Shown one piece after another: positions 53,289 through 61,638 of a stretch of DNA of 64,000 bases. This stretch comes from Streptomyces sp. NBC_01231 (lineage in GTDB: Bacteria > Actinomycetota > Actinomycetes > Streptomycetales > Streptomycetaceae). The stretch's first letter is position 1. Each line of letters begins with the position of its first letter. The translations under genes were made by a program, and so were the position numbers. A model generated the notes under the pieces. The model did not search any database and was not told the DNA's origin. It saw only the letters and a program-made list of their open reading frames with translations. The DNA is taken from assembly GCA_035999765.1 (NCBI GenBank), contig CP108521.1, positions 3,410,001 to 3,474,000 on the forward strand, read 5' to 3'.

Positions 53289-55903
53289 TGACCGCCACCC
53301 CCGGGGGCACCCCCACGATCGTGCTCGTCGGCCACGGCATGGTCGGCCAGCGCTTCCTCGAAGCGCTCGCCGAGCGCGGCCTGACCGCCACGCACCGCGT
53401 GGTCGTGCTGTGCGAGGAGCCGCGTCCCGCGTACGACCGCGTCCAGCTCACCTCGTACTTCTCGGGCAAGACGCCCGAGGACCTCTCCATGACCGACATG
53501 GAGTTCATCAAGGACCACGGCATCGAGCTCTACGTCGGTGACCCGGCGGAGACGGTCGACCGCGAGGCGCGCCGGGTGACCGCCCGCTCGGGCCTGGTCG
53601 TCGACTACGACGTCCTGGTGCTCGCCACCGGCTCGTTCCCCTTCGTCCCGCCCGTCCCGAACAAGGACGCCGAGGGCTGCTTCGTCTACCGCACGATCGA
53701 GGACCTCCTCGCGATCGAGGAGTACGCCAAGACCCGCACCACGGGCGCGGTGGTCGGCGGCGGTCTGCTCGGACTCGAGGCGGCCGGTGCGCTGAAGGGC
53801 CTCGGGCTCACCTCCCACATCGTGGAGTTCGCGCCCCGTCTGATGCCGGTCCAGGTCGACGAGGGCGGTGGCGCCGCGCTGCTGCGCACCATCGAGGACA
53901 TGGGCCTGTCGGTCCACACGGGCGTCGGCACGCAGGAGATCGTGGTCGACGAGTCCGGCGCGGTCACCGGCATGAAGCTGTCCGACGGCTCCGAACTCGC
54001 CACCGACCTGGTGGTGTTCTCCGCCGGTGTCCGCCCCCGCGACCAGCTGGCCCGCGACTGCGGTCTGACGGTCGGCGAGCGCGGCGGCATCACCGTCGAC
54101 GGGCAGTGCCGCACGGTGAACGACCCGCACGTGTTCGCGATCGGCGAGTGCGCGCTGGCCTCCGACGGCCGGGTGTACGGCCTGGTGGCCCCCGGTTACG
54201 AGCAGGCCGAGACCGTCGCCGCGACGATCGCCGAGGACGAGGCGGAGTTCACCGGCGCCGACCTGTCCACCAAGCTGAAGCTGCTCGGCGTGGACGTGGC
54301 GTCCTTCGGTGACGCGCACGGCGCGGCCGAGGACTGCCTGGACGTCGTCTACTCCGACTCCCGCTCGGGCCTGTACAAGAAGCTGGTCATCGGCCGCGAC
54401 GGCACGCTGCTCGGCGGCATCCTGGTCGGCGACGCGGAGGCGTACGGCACCCTGCGCGCCTTCACGGGTTCCGTCCCGCCCGTCTCTCCCGAGTCGCTGG
54501 TCCTGCCGGCCGGTGCCGGGGAGTCCGTCCAGCTCGGTCCGTCCGCCCTGCCGGACGAGGCGATCATCTGCTCCTGCCACAACGTGTCCAAGGGCGCGAT
54601 CCGCGGCGCGGTCACCGACCACCAGTGCACGACCGTGCCCGAGGTGAAGAAGTGCACCAAGGCCGGTACGGGCTGCGGCAGTTGCGTCAAGGTCCTCGGC
54701 CAGCTGGTCAACGCCGAGCTGGAGGCCAGCGGCGTCGAGGTCGACAAGGGCCTGTGCGGCTGCTTCTCACAGACCCGCGAGGAGCTGTACGAGATCGTCC
54801 TCGCCCTGCGCATCAACACCTACCAGGACCTGCTGGACCGCTACGGCCGTGACGGCGCCCGGGGCGGCGACGGCTGCGACATCTGCAAGCCGGCGGTCGG
54901 CTCGATCATCGCCTCCCTCGCCCCGACCATCGGCGCGAGCGGCTACGTCCTCGACGGCGAGCAGGCGGCGCTGCAGGAGACCAACGACCACTTCCTCGCC
55001 AACCTCCAGAAGAACGGCTCGTACTCGGTCGTCCCCCGTATCCCCGGCGGTGAGATCACCCCCGAGGGTCTGATCGTGATCGGCGAGATCGCCCGCGACT
55101 TCGGCCTCTACACGAAGATCACGGGTGGTCAGCGGATCGACATGTTCGGCGCGCGCGTCGAACAACTCCCGCTGATCTGGACCCGGTTGGTGGACGCCGG
55201 CTTCGAGTCCGGGCACGCCTACGGCAAGTCCCTGCGCACGGTGAAGTCCTGCGTCGGCCAGACCTGGTGCCGCTACGGCGTCCAGGACTCCGTTCGCATG
55301 GCGATCGACCTGGAGCTGCGCTACCGGGGCCTGAGGTCCCCGCACAAGCTCAAGTCGGCGGTCTCGGGCTGCGCCCGGGAGTGCGCCGAGGCCCAGTCGA
55401 AGGACTTCGGCGTCATCGCCACCTCCAACGGCTGGAACCTGTACGTGGGCGGCAACGGCGGCGCCACCCCGCGCCACGCGGACCTGCTCGCCCAGGACCT
55501 CGACGACGCCGAACTGATCAAGCTGATCGACCGGTTCCTGATGTTCTACATCCGCACGGCCGACCGCCTGGAGCGCACCTCGACCTGGCTGGAGCGGATC
55601 CCGGGCGGCCTGGACCACGTGCGCGACGTGGTCGTGGAGGACTCCCTCGGCATCTGCGAGGAGCTGGAGTCCCTGATGACGGACCACGTCTCGCACTACG
55701 CGGACGAGTGGGCGACGACCATCAACGACCCCGAGAAGCTGTCGCGGTTCGTCTCCTTCGTGAACGCCCCCGACACCCCCGACCCGGTCGTCGGCTTCAT
55801 CCCGGAGCGCGACCAGATCAAGCCCGACCTGCCGCTGCTGTCCATCGGCATGCGGCCCACCGGAAACCCGGCCGACGTCCTGGAAGGAAGCGCCCAGCGA
55901 TGA
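53288..55903 (+). CDS. nirB: NADH-dependent nitrite reductase large subunit NirB
   Basis: 871 aa from ATG 53288. The FAD/NAD module (VLVGHGMVGQRFLEALAERG, VVGGGLLGLEAAGALKGLG) is followed by the BFD-type [2Fe-2S] domain (IICSCHNVSKGAIRGAV, TKAGTGCGSCVKVLG, with further Cys in the next segment). The C-terminal siroheme/[4Fe-4S] domain has SCVGQTWCRYGVQD and SGCARECAEAQSK (C-x5-C and C-x3-C). All key ligands are present. It reduces nitrite to ammonium in the cytoplasm. Coupled to nirD by a 4-nt overlap (ATGA). Confidence 0.96.
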   Translation: MTATPGGTPTIVLVGHGMVGQRFLEALAERGLTATHRVVVLCEEPRPAYDRVQLTSYFSGKTPEDLSMTDMEFIKDHGIELYVGDPAETVDREARRVTARSGLVVDYDVLVLATGSFPFVPPVPNKDAEGCFVYRTIEDLLAIEEYAKTRTTGAVVGGGLLGLEAAGALKGLGLTSHIVEFAPRLMPVQVDEGGGAALLRTIEDMGLSVHTGVGTQEIVVDESGAVTGMKLSDGSELATDLVVFSAGVRPRDQLARDCGLTVGERGGITVDGQCRTVNDPHVFAIGECALASDGRVYGLVAPGYEQAETVAATIAEDEAEFTGADLSTKLKLLGVDVASFGDAHGAAEDCLDVVYSDSRSGLYKKLVIGRDGTLLGGILVGDAEAYGTLRAFTGSVPPVSPESLVLPAGAGESVQLGPSALPDEAIICSCHNVSKGAIRGAVTDHQCTTVPEVKKCTKAGTGCGSCVKVLGQLVNAELEASGVEVDKGLCGCFSQTREELYEIVLALRINTYQDLLDRYGRDGARGGDGCDICKPAVGSIIASLAPTIGASGYVLDGEQAALQETNDHFLANLQKNGSYSVVPRIPGGEITPEGLIVIGEIARDFGLYTKITGGQRIDMFGARVEQLPLIWTRLVDAGFESGHAYGKSLRTVKSCVGQTWCRYGVQDSVRMAIDLELRYRGLRSPHKLKSAVSGCARECAEAQSKDFGVIATSNGWNLYVGGNGGATPRHADLLAQDLDDAELIKLIDRFLMFYIRTADRLERTSTWLERIPGGLDHVRDVVVEDSLGICEELESLMTDHVSHYADEWATTINDPEKLSRFVSFVNAPDTPDPVVGFIPERDQIKPDLPLLSIGMRPTGNPADVLEGSAQR

Positions 55904-56259
55904 CCCTGGCACCCGAGACGACCGACCTGAAGGTCCAACTCCAACTGGACGCGGGCGACGACGCCTGGTTCACCGTCTGCGACCTGAGCATGATGGTGCC
56001 GGGCCGCGGGGTGGCGGCGCTGCTGCCGGACGGCCGCCAGGCCGCCCTCTTCCGCGACCGCGCGGGACAGCTGTACGCCATCGACAACCGCGACCCGTTC
56101 GGCGGCGCGGCGGTCCTCTCCCGCGGCCTGACCGGCACCCAGCAGGGACGGCCGTTCGTCGCCTCGCCCCTGCTGAAGCAGCGCTTCGACCTGGCGTCGG
56201 GGCAGTGCCTGGACGACGATGCGGTGCGTGTCGCCACGTACGAGGTGCGCGTGTCGTAG
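55900..56259 (+). CDS. nirD: nitrite reductase small subunit NirD
   Basis: 119 aa from ATG 55900, overlapping the nirB stop. The Rieske-like fold is recognisable (WFTVCDLSMMVPGRGVAALL, LYAIDNRDPFGGAAVLSRG, QRFDLASGQCLDDDAVRVAT) but the Cys-x-His pairs that bind a 2Fe-2S cluster are absent, as expected for NirD. It stabilises NirB. Confidence 0.93.
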   Translation: MTLAPETTDLKVQLQLDAGDDAWFTVCDLSMMVPGRGVAALLPDGRQAALFRDRAGQLYAIDNRDPFGGAAVLSRGLTGTQQGRPFVASPLLKQRFDLASGQCLDDDAVRVATYEVRVS

Positions 56260-56315
56260 GTGTACCTGCCGTGGCGGAAGTCGTAGCCGCGGCGGCGGTC
56301 GCACAGACAATTTTA

Positions 56316-56345
56316 TTGACCGATCGTTCTCATTGAACCTAGGCT
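56316..56345 (+). promoter_or_regulatory. promoter with overlapping TetR operator before the TetR gene
   Basis: TTGACC (56316-56321) and TAGGCT (56340-56345) are 18 nt apart, and the -35 hexamer is part of the operator-like TTGACCGATCG. The ATG at 56353 follows at once, so the mRNA may have little or no leader. The same core occurs before the SDR gene at 57000-57016, so the regulator probably controls itself and that gene. Confidence 0.6.
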
Positions 56346-56352
56346 GCGGCAC

Positions 56353-56937
56353 ATGGCCAGGACCAAGGAGTTCGACCCCGAAGCCGCGCTGCAGTCAGCC
56401 CTTGAGCTGTTCTGGCAGCGCGGCTTCGAGGCGACGTCGATGTCCGACCTGGTCGAGCACCTCGGCATCGGCCGGGCGAGCATCTACGCGACCTTCGGCA
56501 GCAAGCACGAGCTGTATCTGAAGGCGCTGGACCGCTACCAGGAGTCCGGCGACCCGCGACTGGTGCGGGAGCTGTCGCAGCCCGGGCCCGCGCTGCCCGC
56601 CGTTCGGGCGGTGGTACGCCGTTTCGCGGCGGAGTCCGCCGACGCGAACGGGCGCCAGAGGGGGTGTTTCGTGGTCAACACGGCCGTCGAACTGGCCCCG
56701 CACGACCCGGCCGCGGCCCGGCGGGTCGAGCACGGCTGGGATTACATCGAGACCCTGTTGCACTCGGCCCTCGTCCGGGCACAGGCCCAGGGCGAGCTGG
56801 GCGAGGACCGCGATCCGCGCGCCCTCGCCCGCGTACTGCTGGTCCTGATGCAGGGCATGCGGGTCGTCGGCAAGGCGTCGGCCGACCCGGCCAGGCTGCG
56901 GGACGCGGCGGAACAGGCACTGACGCTGCTCGACTGA
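56353..56937 (+). CDS. TetR-family transcriptional regulator
   Basis: 194 aa from ATG 56353. The TetR_N helix-turn-helix is clear: ARTKEFDPEAALQSALELFW, then GFEATSMSDLVEHLGIGRAS and IYATFGSKHELYLKALDRY. The C-terminal ligand domain matches the AcrR/TetR_C class (RRFAAESADANGRQRGCFVV, LVLMQGMRVVGKASADP). It is followed after 92 nt by an SDR gene with a matching palindrome, so it probably represses that gene until a small molecule binds. Confidence 0.92.
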   Translation: MARTKEFDPEAALQSALELFWQRGFEATSMSDLVEHLGIGRASIYATFGSKHELYLKALDRYQESGDPRLVRELSQPGPALPAVRAVVRRFAAESADANGRQRGCFVVNTAVELAPHDPAAARRVEHGWDYIETLLHSALVRAQAQGELGEDRDPRALARVLLVLMQGMRVVGKASADPARLRDAAEQALTLLD

Positions 56938-56999
56938 GCCGGCCGTCCCGAGGCGCTCTCACAGGAGGCCTCGTGAGGGCCTTTCCTTGCGCCCTCATA

Positions 57000-57016
57000 T
57001 TGAACCGATCGGTCAA
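57000..57016. promoter_or_regulatory. TetR operator upstream of the SDR gene
   Basis: TTGAACCGATCGGTCAA, near-palindromic with a perfect ACCGATCGGT core, 14 nt before the ATG at 57030. Its reverse complement shares TTGACCGATCG with the site at 56316. Confidence 0.65.
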
Positions 57017-57029
57017 GAAAGAGGAGATC

Positions 57030-57800
57030 ATGACCACCACCCGCTTCACCAGCAGGACCGCCCTCGTGACCGGCGCGGGCTCCGGCATCGGCCGCGCCGT
57101 CGCGCTCGCGTTCGCCGCCGAGGGCGCGAACGTCGTCGTCGCCGGCCGCCGTCGCGCACCCCTCGACGAGACGACGGCCCTGATCGAGCGGGCGGGCGGC
57201 AAGGCGCTGGCCGTCACCGCCGACGTGACCAGCGCCGCCGATGTACGGGCCCTCGTGGCGGCCGCCGTGGACCGCTTCGGTTCCCTCGACGTGGCGGTCA
57301 ACAACGCGGGCGTCCTGGAGGGCGGCGGACAGCCCGTCGCCGACGTGGCCGAGGACGCCTGGCGGCGGATGCTCGACATCAACGTCACCGGCGTCCTGCT
57401 CGCCCTCCAGGCCGAGGTCCGCCAGATGCGCACCCAGCCCGACGGCGGCGCGATCGTCAACATCGCGTCCCGGATCGGCGTCCACGGCCGCATCCCCGGC
57501 ACCACCGCCTACGGCGCCACCAAGGCGGCCGTGTCCGTCCTCACCCGTGGCGCGGCCCTGGACCACATCGCCGACGGCGTACGCATCAACGCCGTCAGCC
57601 CGGGCGCCAGCGCGACGTCCATGTCCCTGCAGCCCGGCGAGACGGAGGACGAGCGCGCGCGGCGCATGAAGACGGCGGTCCCTCTCGGTCGCGTCTCCGC
57701 CGTCGAGGAGATCGCGGCCGCCGTGCTGTACCTGTGCTCGGACGACGCGGCCTCGGTGGTGGGAACGGACCTGGTGGTGGACGGGGGCTCCACGGCCTGA
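57030..57800 (+). CDS. short-chain dehydrogenase/reductase controlled by the TetR regulator
   Basis: 256 aa from ATG 57030 (GAGGAG upstream). Cofactor motif ALVTGAGSGIGRAVALAF, D-V at TADVTSAADV, N-N-A-G at DVAVNNAGVLEG, catalytic Ser in IVNIASRIGVHG and Y-x3-K in TTAYGATKAAV; the C-terminus ends VVGTDLVVDGGS. A classical SDR, NAD(P)-dependent. Substrate unknown. TetR operator in its 5' region. Confidence 0.93.
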   Translation: MTTTRFTSRTALVTGAGSGIGRAVALAFAAEGANVVVAGRRRAPLDETTALIERAGGKALAVTADVTSAADVRALVAAAVDRFGSLDVAVNNAGVLEGGGQPVADVAEDAWRRMLDINVTGVLLALQAEVRQMRTQPDGGAIVNIASRIGVHGRIPGTTAYGATKAAVSVLTRGAALDHIADGVRINAVSPGASATSMSLQPGETEDERARRMKTAVPLGRVSAVEEIAAAVLYLCSDDAASVVGTDLVVDGGSTA

Positions 57801-57841
57801 GGACCGGCGGCGGGGGTGTGGGTCCCACCTCCCCCCCCCCG

Positions 57842-58768
57842 TCACACCTTCAGGGCGTCGTACGTCACTCCCGTAAGCCGCTCGGAAGCACCCCAAAGCC
57901 GTTCCCCCGCCCGGTCGTTGAGGGTCCACGGAGCCCGCCAGGACCGTCCCGGGGCCCCGCGCCACATCGCGAGGGACGGGCCGGTGAACGAGTCGGGGCG
58001 GACGTCGGGCGCGGTCGCCGCGTAGAGCGTGGGCAGCGCGCCGGCCTCGGCGGACTGGGCGAAGAACCGGTTGCCGACCCGCATGAACCGCTCGCTGCCC
58101 CTGCGGCCGGACATCCGGGGCCCCGCCGTCTGGAGGTTGGTGGCCGCGTACCCGGGGTGGGCCGCCGCCGCGACCACGTCCGAACCGTGCACCGCCAGCC
58201 TGCGCGCCAGCTCGTGCGTGAACAGCAGGTTGGCGGTCTTGGAGCGGGCGTAGGCGGTCCACCGCCGGTAGCGGCGCTCGCTGTTGAGGTCGGTGATGTC
58301 GATGTTGGACAGCGCGTGGGCCGTACTGGAGACGGTCACCACGCGCGCGCCAGGCGTGCCGAGCAGTGCGGGCAGCAGCCGCCCGGTGAGCGCGAAGTGG
58401 CCCAGGTGGTTCACGCCGAACTGCGTCTCGAACCCGTCGGCCGTCGTCGCGTACGGCAGCGCCATCACGCCCGCGTTGTTGACGAGCAGGTCGAGCCGGT
58501 CGTACGAGAAGCCGTCCGCGAACTCCCGTACGGAGGCCAGGTCCGCCAGGTCCAGACGGACGACGTCCGCCCGCGCGCCCGGGACCTCGGCGGCCAGCCG
58601 GTGGCCGGCCTCGGCACCCCGGGCCTCACTGCGGCACGCCAGCACCACCCGGGCGCCCCGGCGGGCCAGTGCCCGCGCGGTGACGTACCCGAGGCCGCTG
58701 TTGGCTCCGGTGACGACGGCGACACGGCCGCTCTGGTCCGGGACGTCCTTCTCGCTCCAGCCGGACAT
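57842..58768 (-). CDS. short-chain dehydrogenase (retinol dehydrogenase-like)
   Basis: 308 aa from ATG 58768. Motifs: AVVTGANSGLGYVTARALAR, DRLDLLVNNAGVMALPY, GARVVTVSSTAHALS (catalytic Ser) and the Y-x3-K site in WTAYARSKTANLLF. The longer N- and C-terminal regions place it with the RDH/WWOX-like group often annotated as oxidoreductases in Streptomyces. Converges with the other SDR gene, with a G/C-tract between them. Confidence 0.9.
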   Translation of the reverse strand: MSGWSEKDVPDQSGRVAVVTGANSGLGYVTARALARRGARVVLACRSEARGAEAGHRLAAEVPGARADVVRLDLADLASVREFADGFSYDRLDLLVNNAGVMALPYATTADGFETQFGVNHLGHFALTGRLLPALLGTPGARVVTVSSTAHALSNIDITDLNSERRYRRWTAYARSKTANLLFTHELARRLAVHGSDVVAAAAHPGYAATNLQTAGPRMSGRRGSERFMRVGNRFFAQSAEAGALPTLYAATAPDVRPDSFTGPSLAMWRGAPGRSWRAPWTLNDRAGERLWGASERLTGVTYDALKV

Positions 58769-58802
58769 GGCCGACCTCCCTTGGCTGACGGGTGTGTTCA
58801 GC

Positions 58803-60794
58803 CTACGAGCGGGGGGCGCCGGCGTAATCGTCCGGAAGGGGACGCGTGTCCAGGTAGAACCATTCGGCTCCGGGGCCGGGGCCGGAGCTGGAGCCGGTGC
58901 CCAGGTCGGGGCCGTCGGGGCCGAGGTCGGCGCTCGGGGCGAAGGCGGCGGTGGGGGTGCGGGTGGGGCTGTGGGTCGGGCTGTGGGTGGGGGGAGAGGT
59001 GTGGCTGGGGGGAGAGGTGTGGGTGGGGGTGTGCGCAGGGGGTCGTGCGGGTGTCTGCTGGGCGGTGGGGTCGGGTGTGGCCTGGGCTGATGCCGGCCCC
59101 GGCATCAGCAGTTCCACCCGCAGCCCGCTCCCCCGCTGTTGCGCGGTGAACTCCTCGATCTGGCTGCGGCAGGCGTGGTCCAGGTGGGTGACGCCGGTCA
59201 GGTCGAGGCGGATCCTCGGTTTGCCGGAGGCCGCGGCGGCCTCCAGGGCCTCGATGACCTTCGGCAGGCGCAGGAAGGTCGCGTTGCCCGCCATGACGAC
59301 CTTGGCGGTGTCGTCCTCGACGTGCTGCCGGATCACGGTCTGCGACATCCTGAGCGCGGCCAGCACGATCCCCGCCGCGAGTCCGATCAGTACGCCCTCC
59401 AGCAGCGCGGTGGCCACGATGACCAGCGTGGTGAGGGTCATCACCGCGAATTCGCCCCGGTCCTGGCGCCACATCTTCGGGAACTCCGCCGGCCCGAACA
59501 GCTTCCAGCCGCTGTGCACCAGAACGCCGGCGAGCACCGAGATCGGGATCAGCGCGAGCACCTGCGGCAGCAGCATCGCGAAGGCGAGCAGCCACAGCCC
59601 GTGCAGCGTCCGGGAGAGCCGGGTCTTCGCACCCGCCTGGACGTTGGCCGAACTGCGGGCGACCACGGCCGTGATGGGGAGGGCGCCCAGGACGCCCGCG
59701 ACGGTGTTTCCGGCGCCCTGCGCGATGAGCTCGGTGTTGTAGCGGGTGCGCGGGCCGCTGTGCATACGGTCCACCGCGGCCGCCGTGAACAGGCTCTCCG
59801 CGGAGGCGATCACCGTGAAGGTGAGGACGGACGTGATGATCGCCGTGTCCGCGAGCCCCGCGAACTGCTCGGCGCCCGGCACCTGCACGGAGGCGAGCAG
59901 ATTGCCGACCTGGAGCGTCTTCACGTCCACGCCGGGCAGCGCGGCGACGCCGATGCCGATGCCGACGGCGACCAGCGCGGCCGGGATCTTCTTCGCCGGC
60001 CCGGGCACCTTCTTCCACACGAAGCTCAACACGATGGTGACGACTCCGAGCAGCGTGGCGATCATCGCCTGCCGGTCGGTCAGGATGTCCGCGACCAGCC
60101 CGGGGATGCCGGCCATGTTCTCGATCGGGGTGCCGGGCGCCTTGCTGTCGGCCATCGGGTAGGCCTGGCTGAACATCAGTGGCAGTCCGATGCCGGCCAG
60201 CATGCCCTGGACCACGGCGAGGGAGATCGCCTGGAACATCCGGCCGAGCCGGACCAGCCCGAGGACGATCTGCAGGATCCCGGAGCACAGCACGATCACC
60301 CCGAGCATGGCCACGCCGTGCTCTCCTACGGTCTCCGCCACCAGCGCGGCGAGTCCGGCCGCGGGGCCGCTGACCTGGAGCGTGCTGCCCCGCACCGCCC
60401 CGACCACCAGTCCGCCGATCACCCCGGAGATGATGCCCAGTTCGGCCGGCACCCCGGAGGCGACGGCCACACCGATGCACAGCGGCAGCGCGACCAGGAA
60501 GACGACGAGGGAGGCGGTGATCTCGGTGCCGAGGTCGGCCTTGGGGCCCTTCCCGGGGCGGGACATCGACGTCTCAGAAGCCGTGGTGACCTTGGTCGCT
60601 GTCCCTGTCGTTGCCGCGGTCCCTGTCGTTGCCGCGGCCTCTGTCCTTGCCGCGGTCTCTGTAGTTGCCGCAGTGCCCGTCGCCGTCGACTTGGCAAAGT
60701 CCGCCGCGTCCGCCGCGTGCGTCGTGTTCGTCGCGCTCCTGGTCGCGGTCGTCGCCCCGCCCCACGTCCGGCCCCGCGCGTGCGCCCCGCTCAT
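58803..60794 (-). CDS. SulP-family anion (bicarbonate) transporter
   Basis: 663 aa from ATG 60794, coupled to the carbonic anhydrase stop (ATGA overlap). After a Thr/Ala-repeat N-terminus comes the membrane domain: SLVVFLVALPLCIGVAVASG, LQVSGPAAGLAALVAETVG (SulP signature), then the STAS domain near TFLRLPKVIEALEAAAASG and IRLDLTGVTHLDHACRSQI. The C-terminus has Pro/Thr/His repeats of the T-H-T-S-P-P type. With a beta-carbonic anhydrase encoded upstream it probably moves bicarbonate; sulfate is the alternative for SulP proteins. Confidence 0.9.
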   Translation of the reverse strand: MSGAHARGRTWGGATTATRSATNTTHAADAADFAKSTATGTAATTETAARTEAAATTGTAATTGTATKVTTASETSMSRPGKGPKADLGTEITASLVVFLVALPLCIGVAVASGVPAELGIISGVIGGLVVGAVRGSTLQVSGPAAGLAALVAETVGEHGVAMLGVIVLCSGILQIVLGLVRLGRMFQAISLAVVQGMLAGIGLPLMFSQAYPMADSKAPGTPIENMAGIPGLVADILTDRQAMIATLLGVVTIVLSFVWKKVPGPAKKIPAALVAVGIGIGVAALPGVDVKTLQVGNLLASVQVPGAEQFAGLADTAIITSVLTFTVIASAESLFTAAAVDRMHSGPRTRYNTELIAQGAGNTVAGVLGALPITAVVARSSANVQAGAKTRLSRTLHGLWLLAFAMLLPQVLALIPISVLAGVLVHSGWKLFGPAEFPKMWRQDRGEFAVMTLTTLVIVATALLEGVLIGLAAGIVLAALRMSQTVIRQHVEDDTAKVVMAGNATFLRLPKVIEALEAAAASGKPRIRLDLTGVTHLDHACRSQIEEFTAQQRGSGLRVELLMPGPASAQATPDPTAQQTPARPPAHTPTHTSPPSHTSPPTHSPTHSPTRTPTAAFAPSADLGPDGPDLGTGSSSGPGPGAEWFYLDTRPLPDDYAGAPRS

Positions 60795-61471
60795 CCGGCG
60801 TGCACCCGGAAGTGGCCGTCGTCCTCGAGTTCGTACACCCTCCCGGTGTCGATCTCGTAGTACCAGCCGTGCAGCCGCAGCTTGTCCTCCTCCAGCCGCT
60901 GCCGCACGATCGGGTAACTGCGCACCGCGGCCAACTGGTTGACGACGTTGCGCTGCGCCACGTCCGGCAGGGACGGAGCCAGGGAGCCCGCCGGGGCGCC
61001 GTTCGCGCCGGTGAGGACTCCGGCCAGCTCGGGGCGGGCCAGGTCGAGCCAGGCGTCCACGCCCGGCAGCGCGGTCAGGTCGTCGCCGGACTTCAGCGCG
61101 CCCATCGCCCCGCAGTGTGAGTGACCACACACGACGACGTCCTGAACCCCGAGCACCTCCAGCGCGTACTCGATGGTGGCGGCCTCGCCCGACGCCCCGG
61201 GCCGCCCGTACGACGGGACGATATTGCCCGCATTGCGCAGCTCGAATATCTCGCCGGGCCGGGCGCCGGTAATGAGTGCGGGTATGACCCGCGAGTCCGA
61301 GCAGGTAATGAAGAGCGCCTCGGGATATTGCCCCTCGGCCAGTTTCCGGTATTCTCCGCGCTCGTCTTCGACCCGCTGCGTGAATGTGCGGGCGCGGTCC
61401 AGCAGTGCCTTCAACTCCGCCTCCTCATCAGGGAGTTCGATGTGGTCTCCACACCGTAGGGGGGCGCACAC
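60791..61471 (-). CDS. beta-class carbonic anhydrase
   Basis: 226 aa from GTG 61471. Zinc ligands C57 and H117/C120 with the Asp-Arg dyad: ITCSDSRVIP and VVVCGHSHCGAMGA. E-L-R-N-A-G-N-I and ATIEYALEVLG are further family signatures. It interconverts CO2 and bicarbonate; the next gene, overlapping by 4 nt, is a SulP transporter, which suggests bicarbonate supply or export. Confidence 0.94.
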   Translation of the reverse strand: MCAPLRCGDHIELPDEEAELKALLDRARTFTQRVEDERGEYRKLAEGQYPEALFITCSDSRVIPALITGARPGEIFELRNAGNIVPSYGRPGASGEAATIEYALEVLGVQDVVVCGHSHCGAMGALKSGDDLTALPGVDAWLDLARPELAGVLTGANGAPAGSLAPSLPDVAQRNVVNQLAAVRSYPIVRQRLEEDKLRLHGWYYEIDTGRVYELEDDGHFRVHAG

Positions 61472-61638
61472 CAGCGGAAGGTTAAGCGAACCCCAGAGCC
61501 CGGACAGAAATTGAACATTCTTTGTCGGGGAGCGCCCGGGTGCTGTCGTCTTGTAGCGTGTCAGTGCCAGGATGCGAAATGCGGATACGGGCTGTCTGGA
61601 TTCACATCCATTTACGTATTCATGGAAAGACGGGACGC

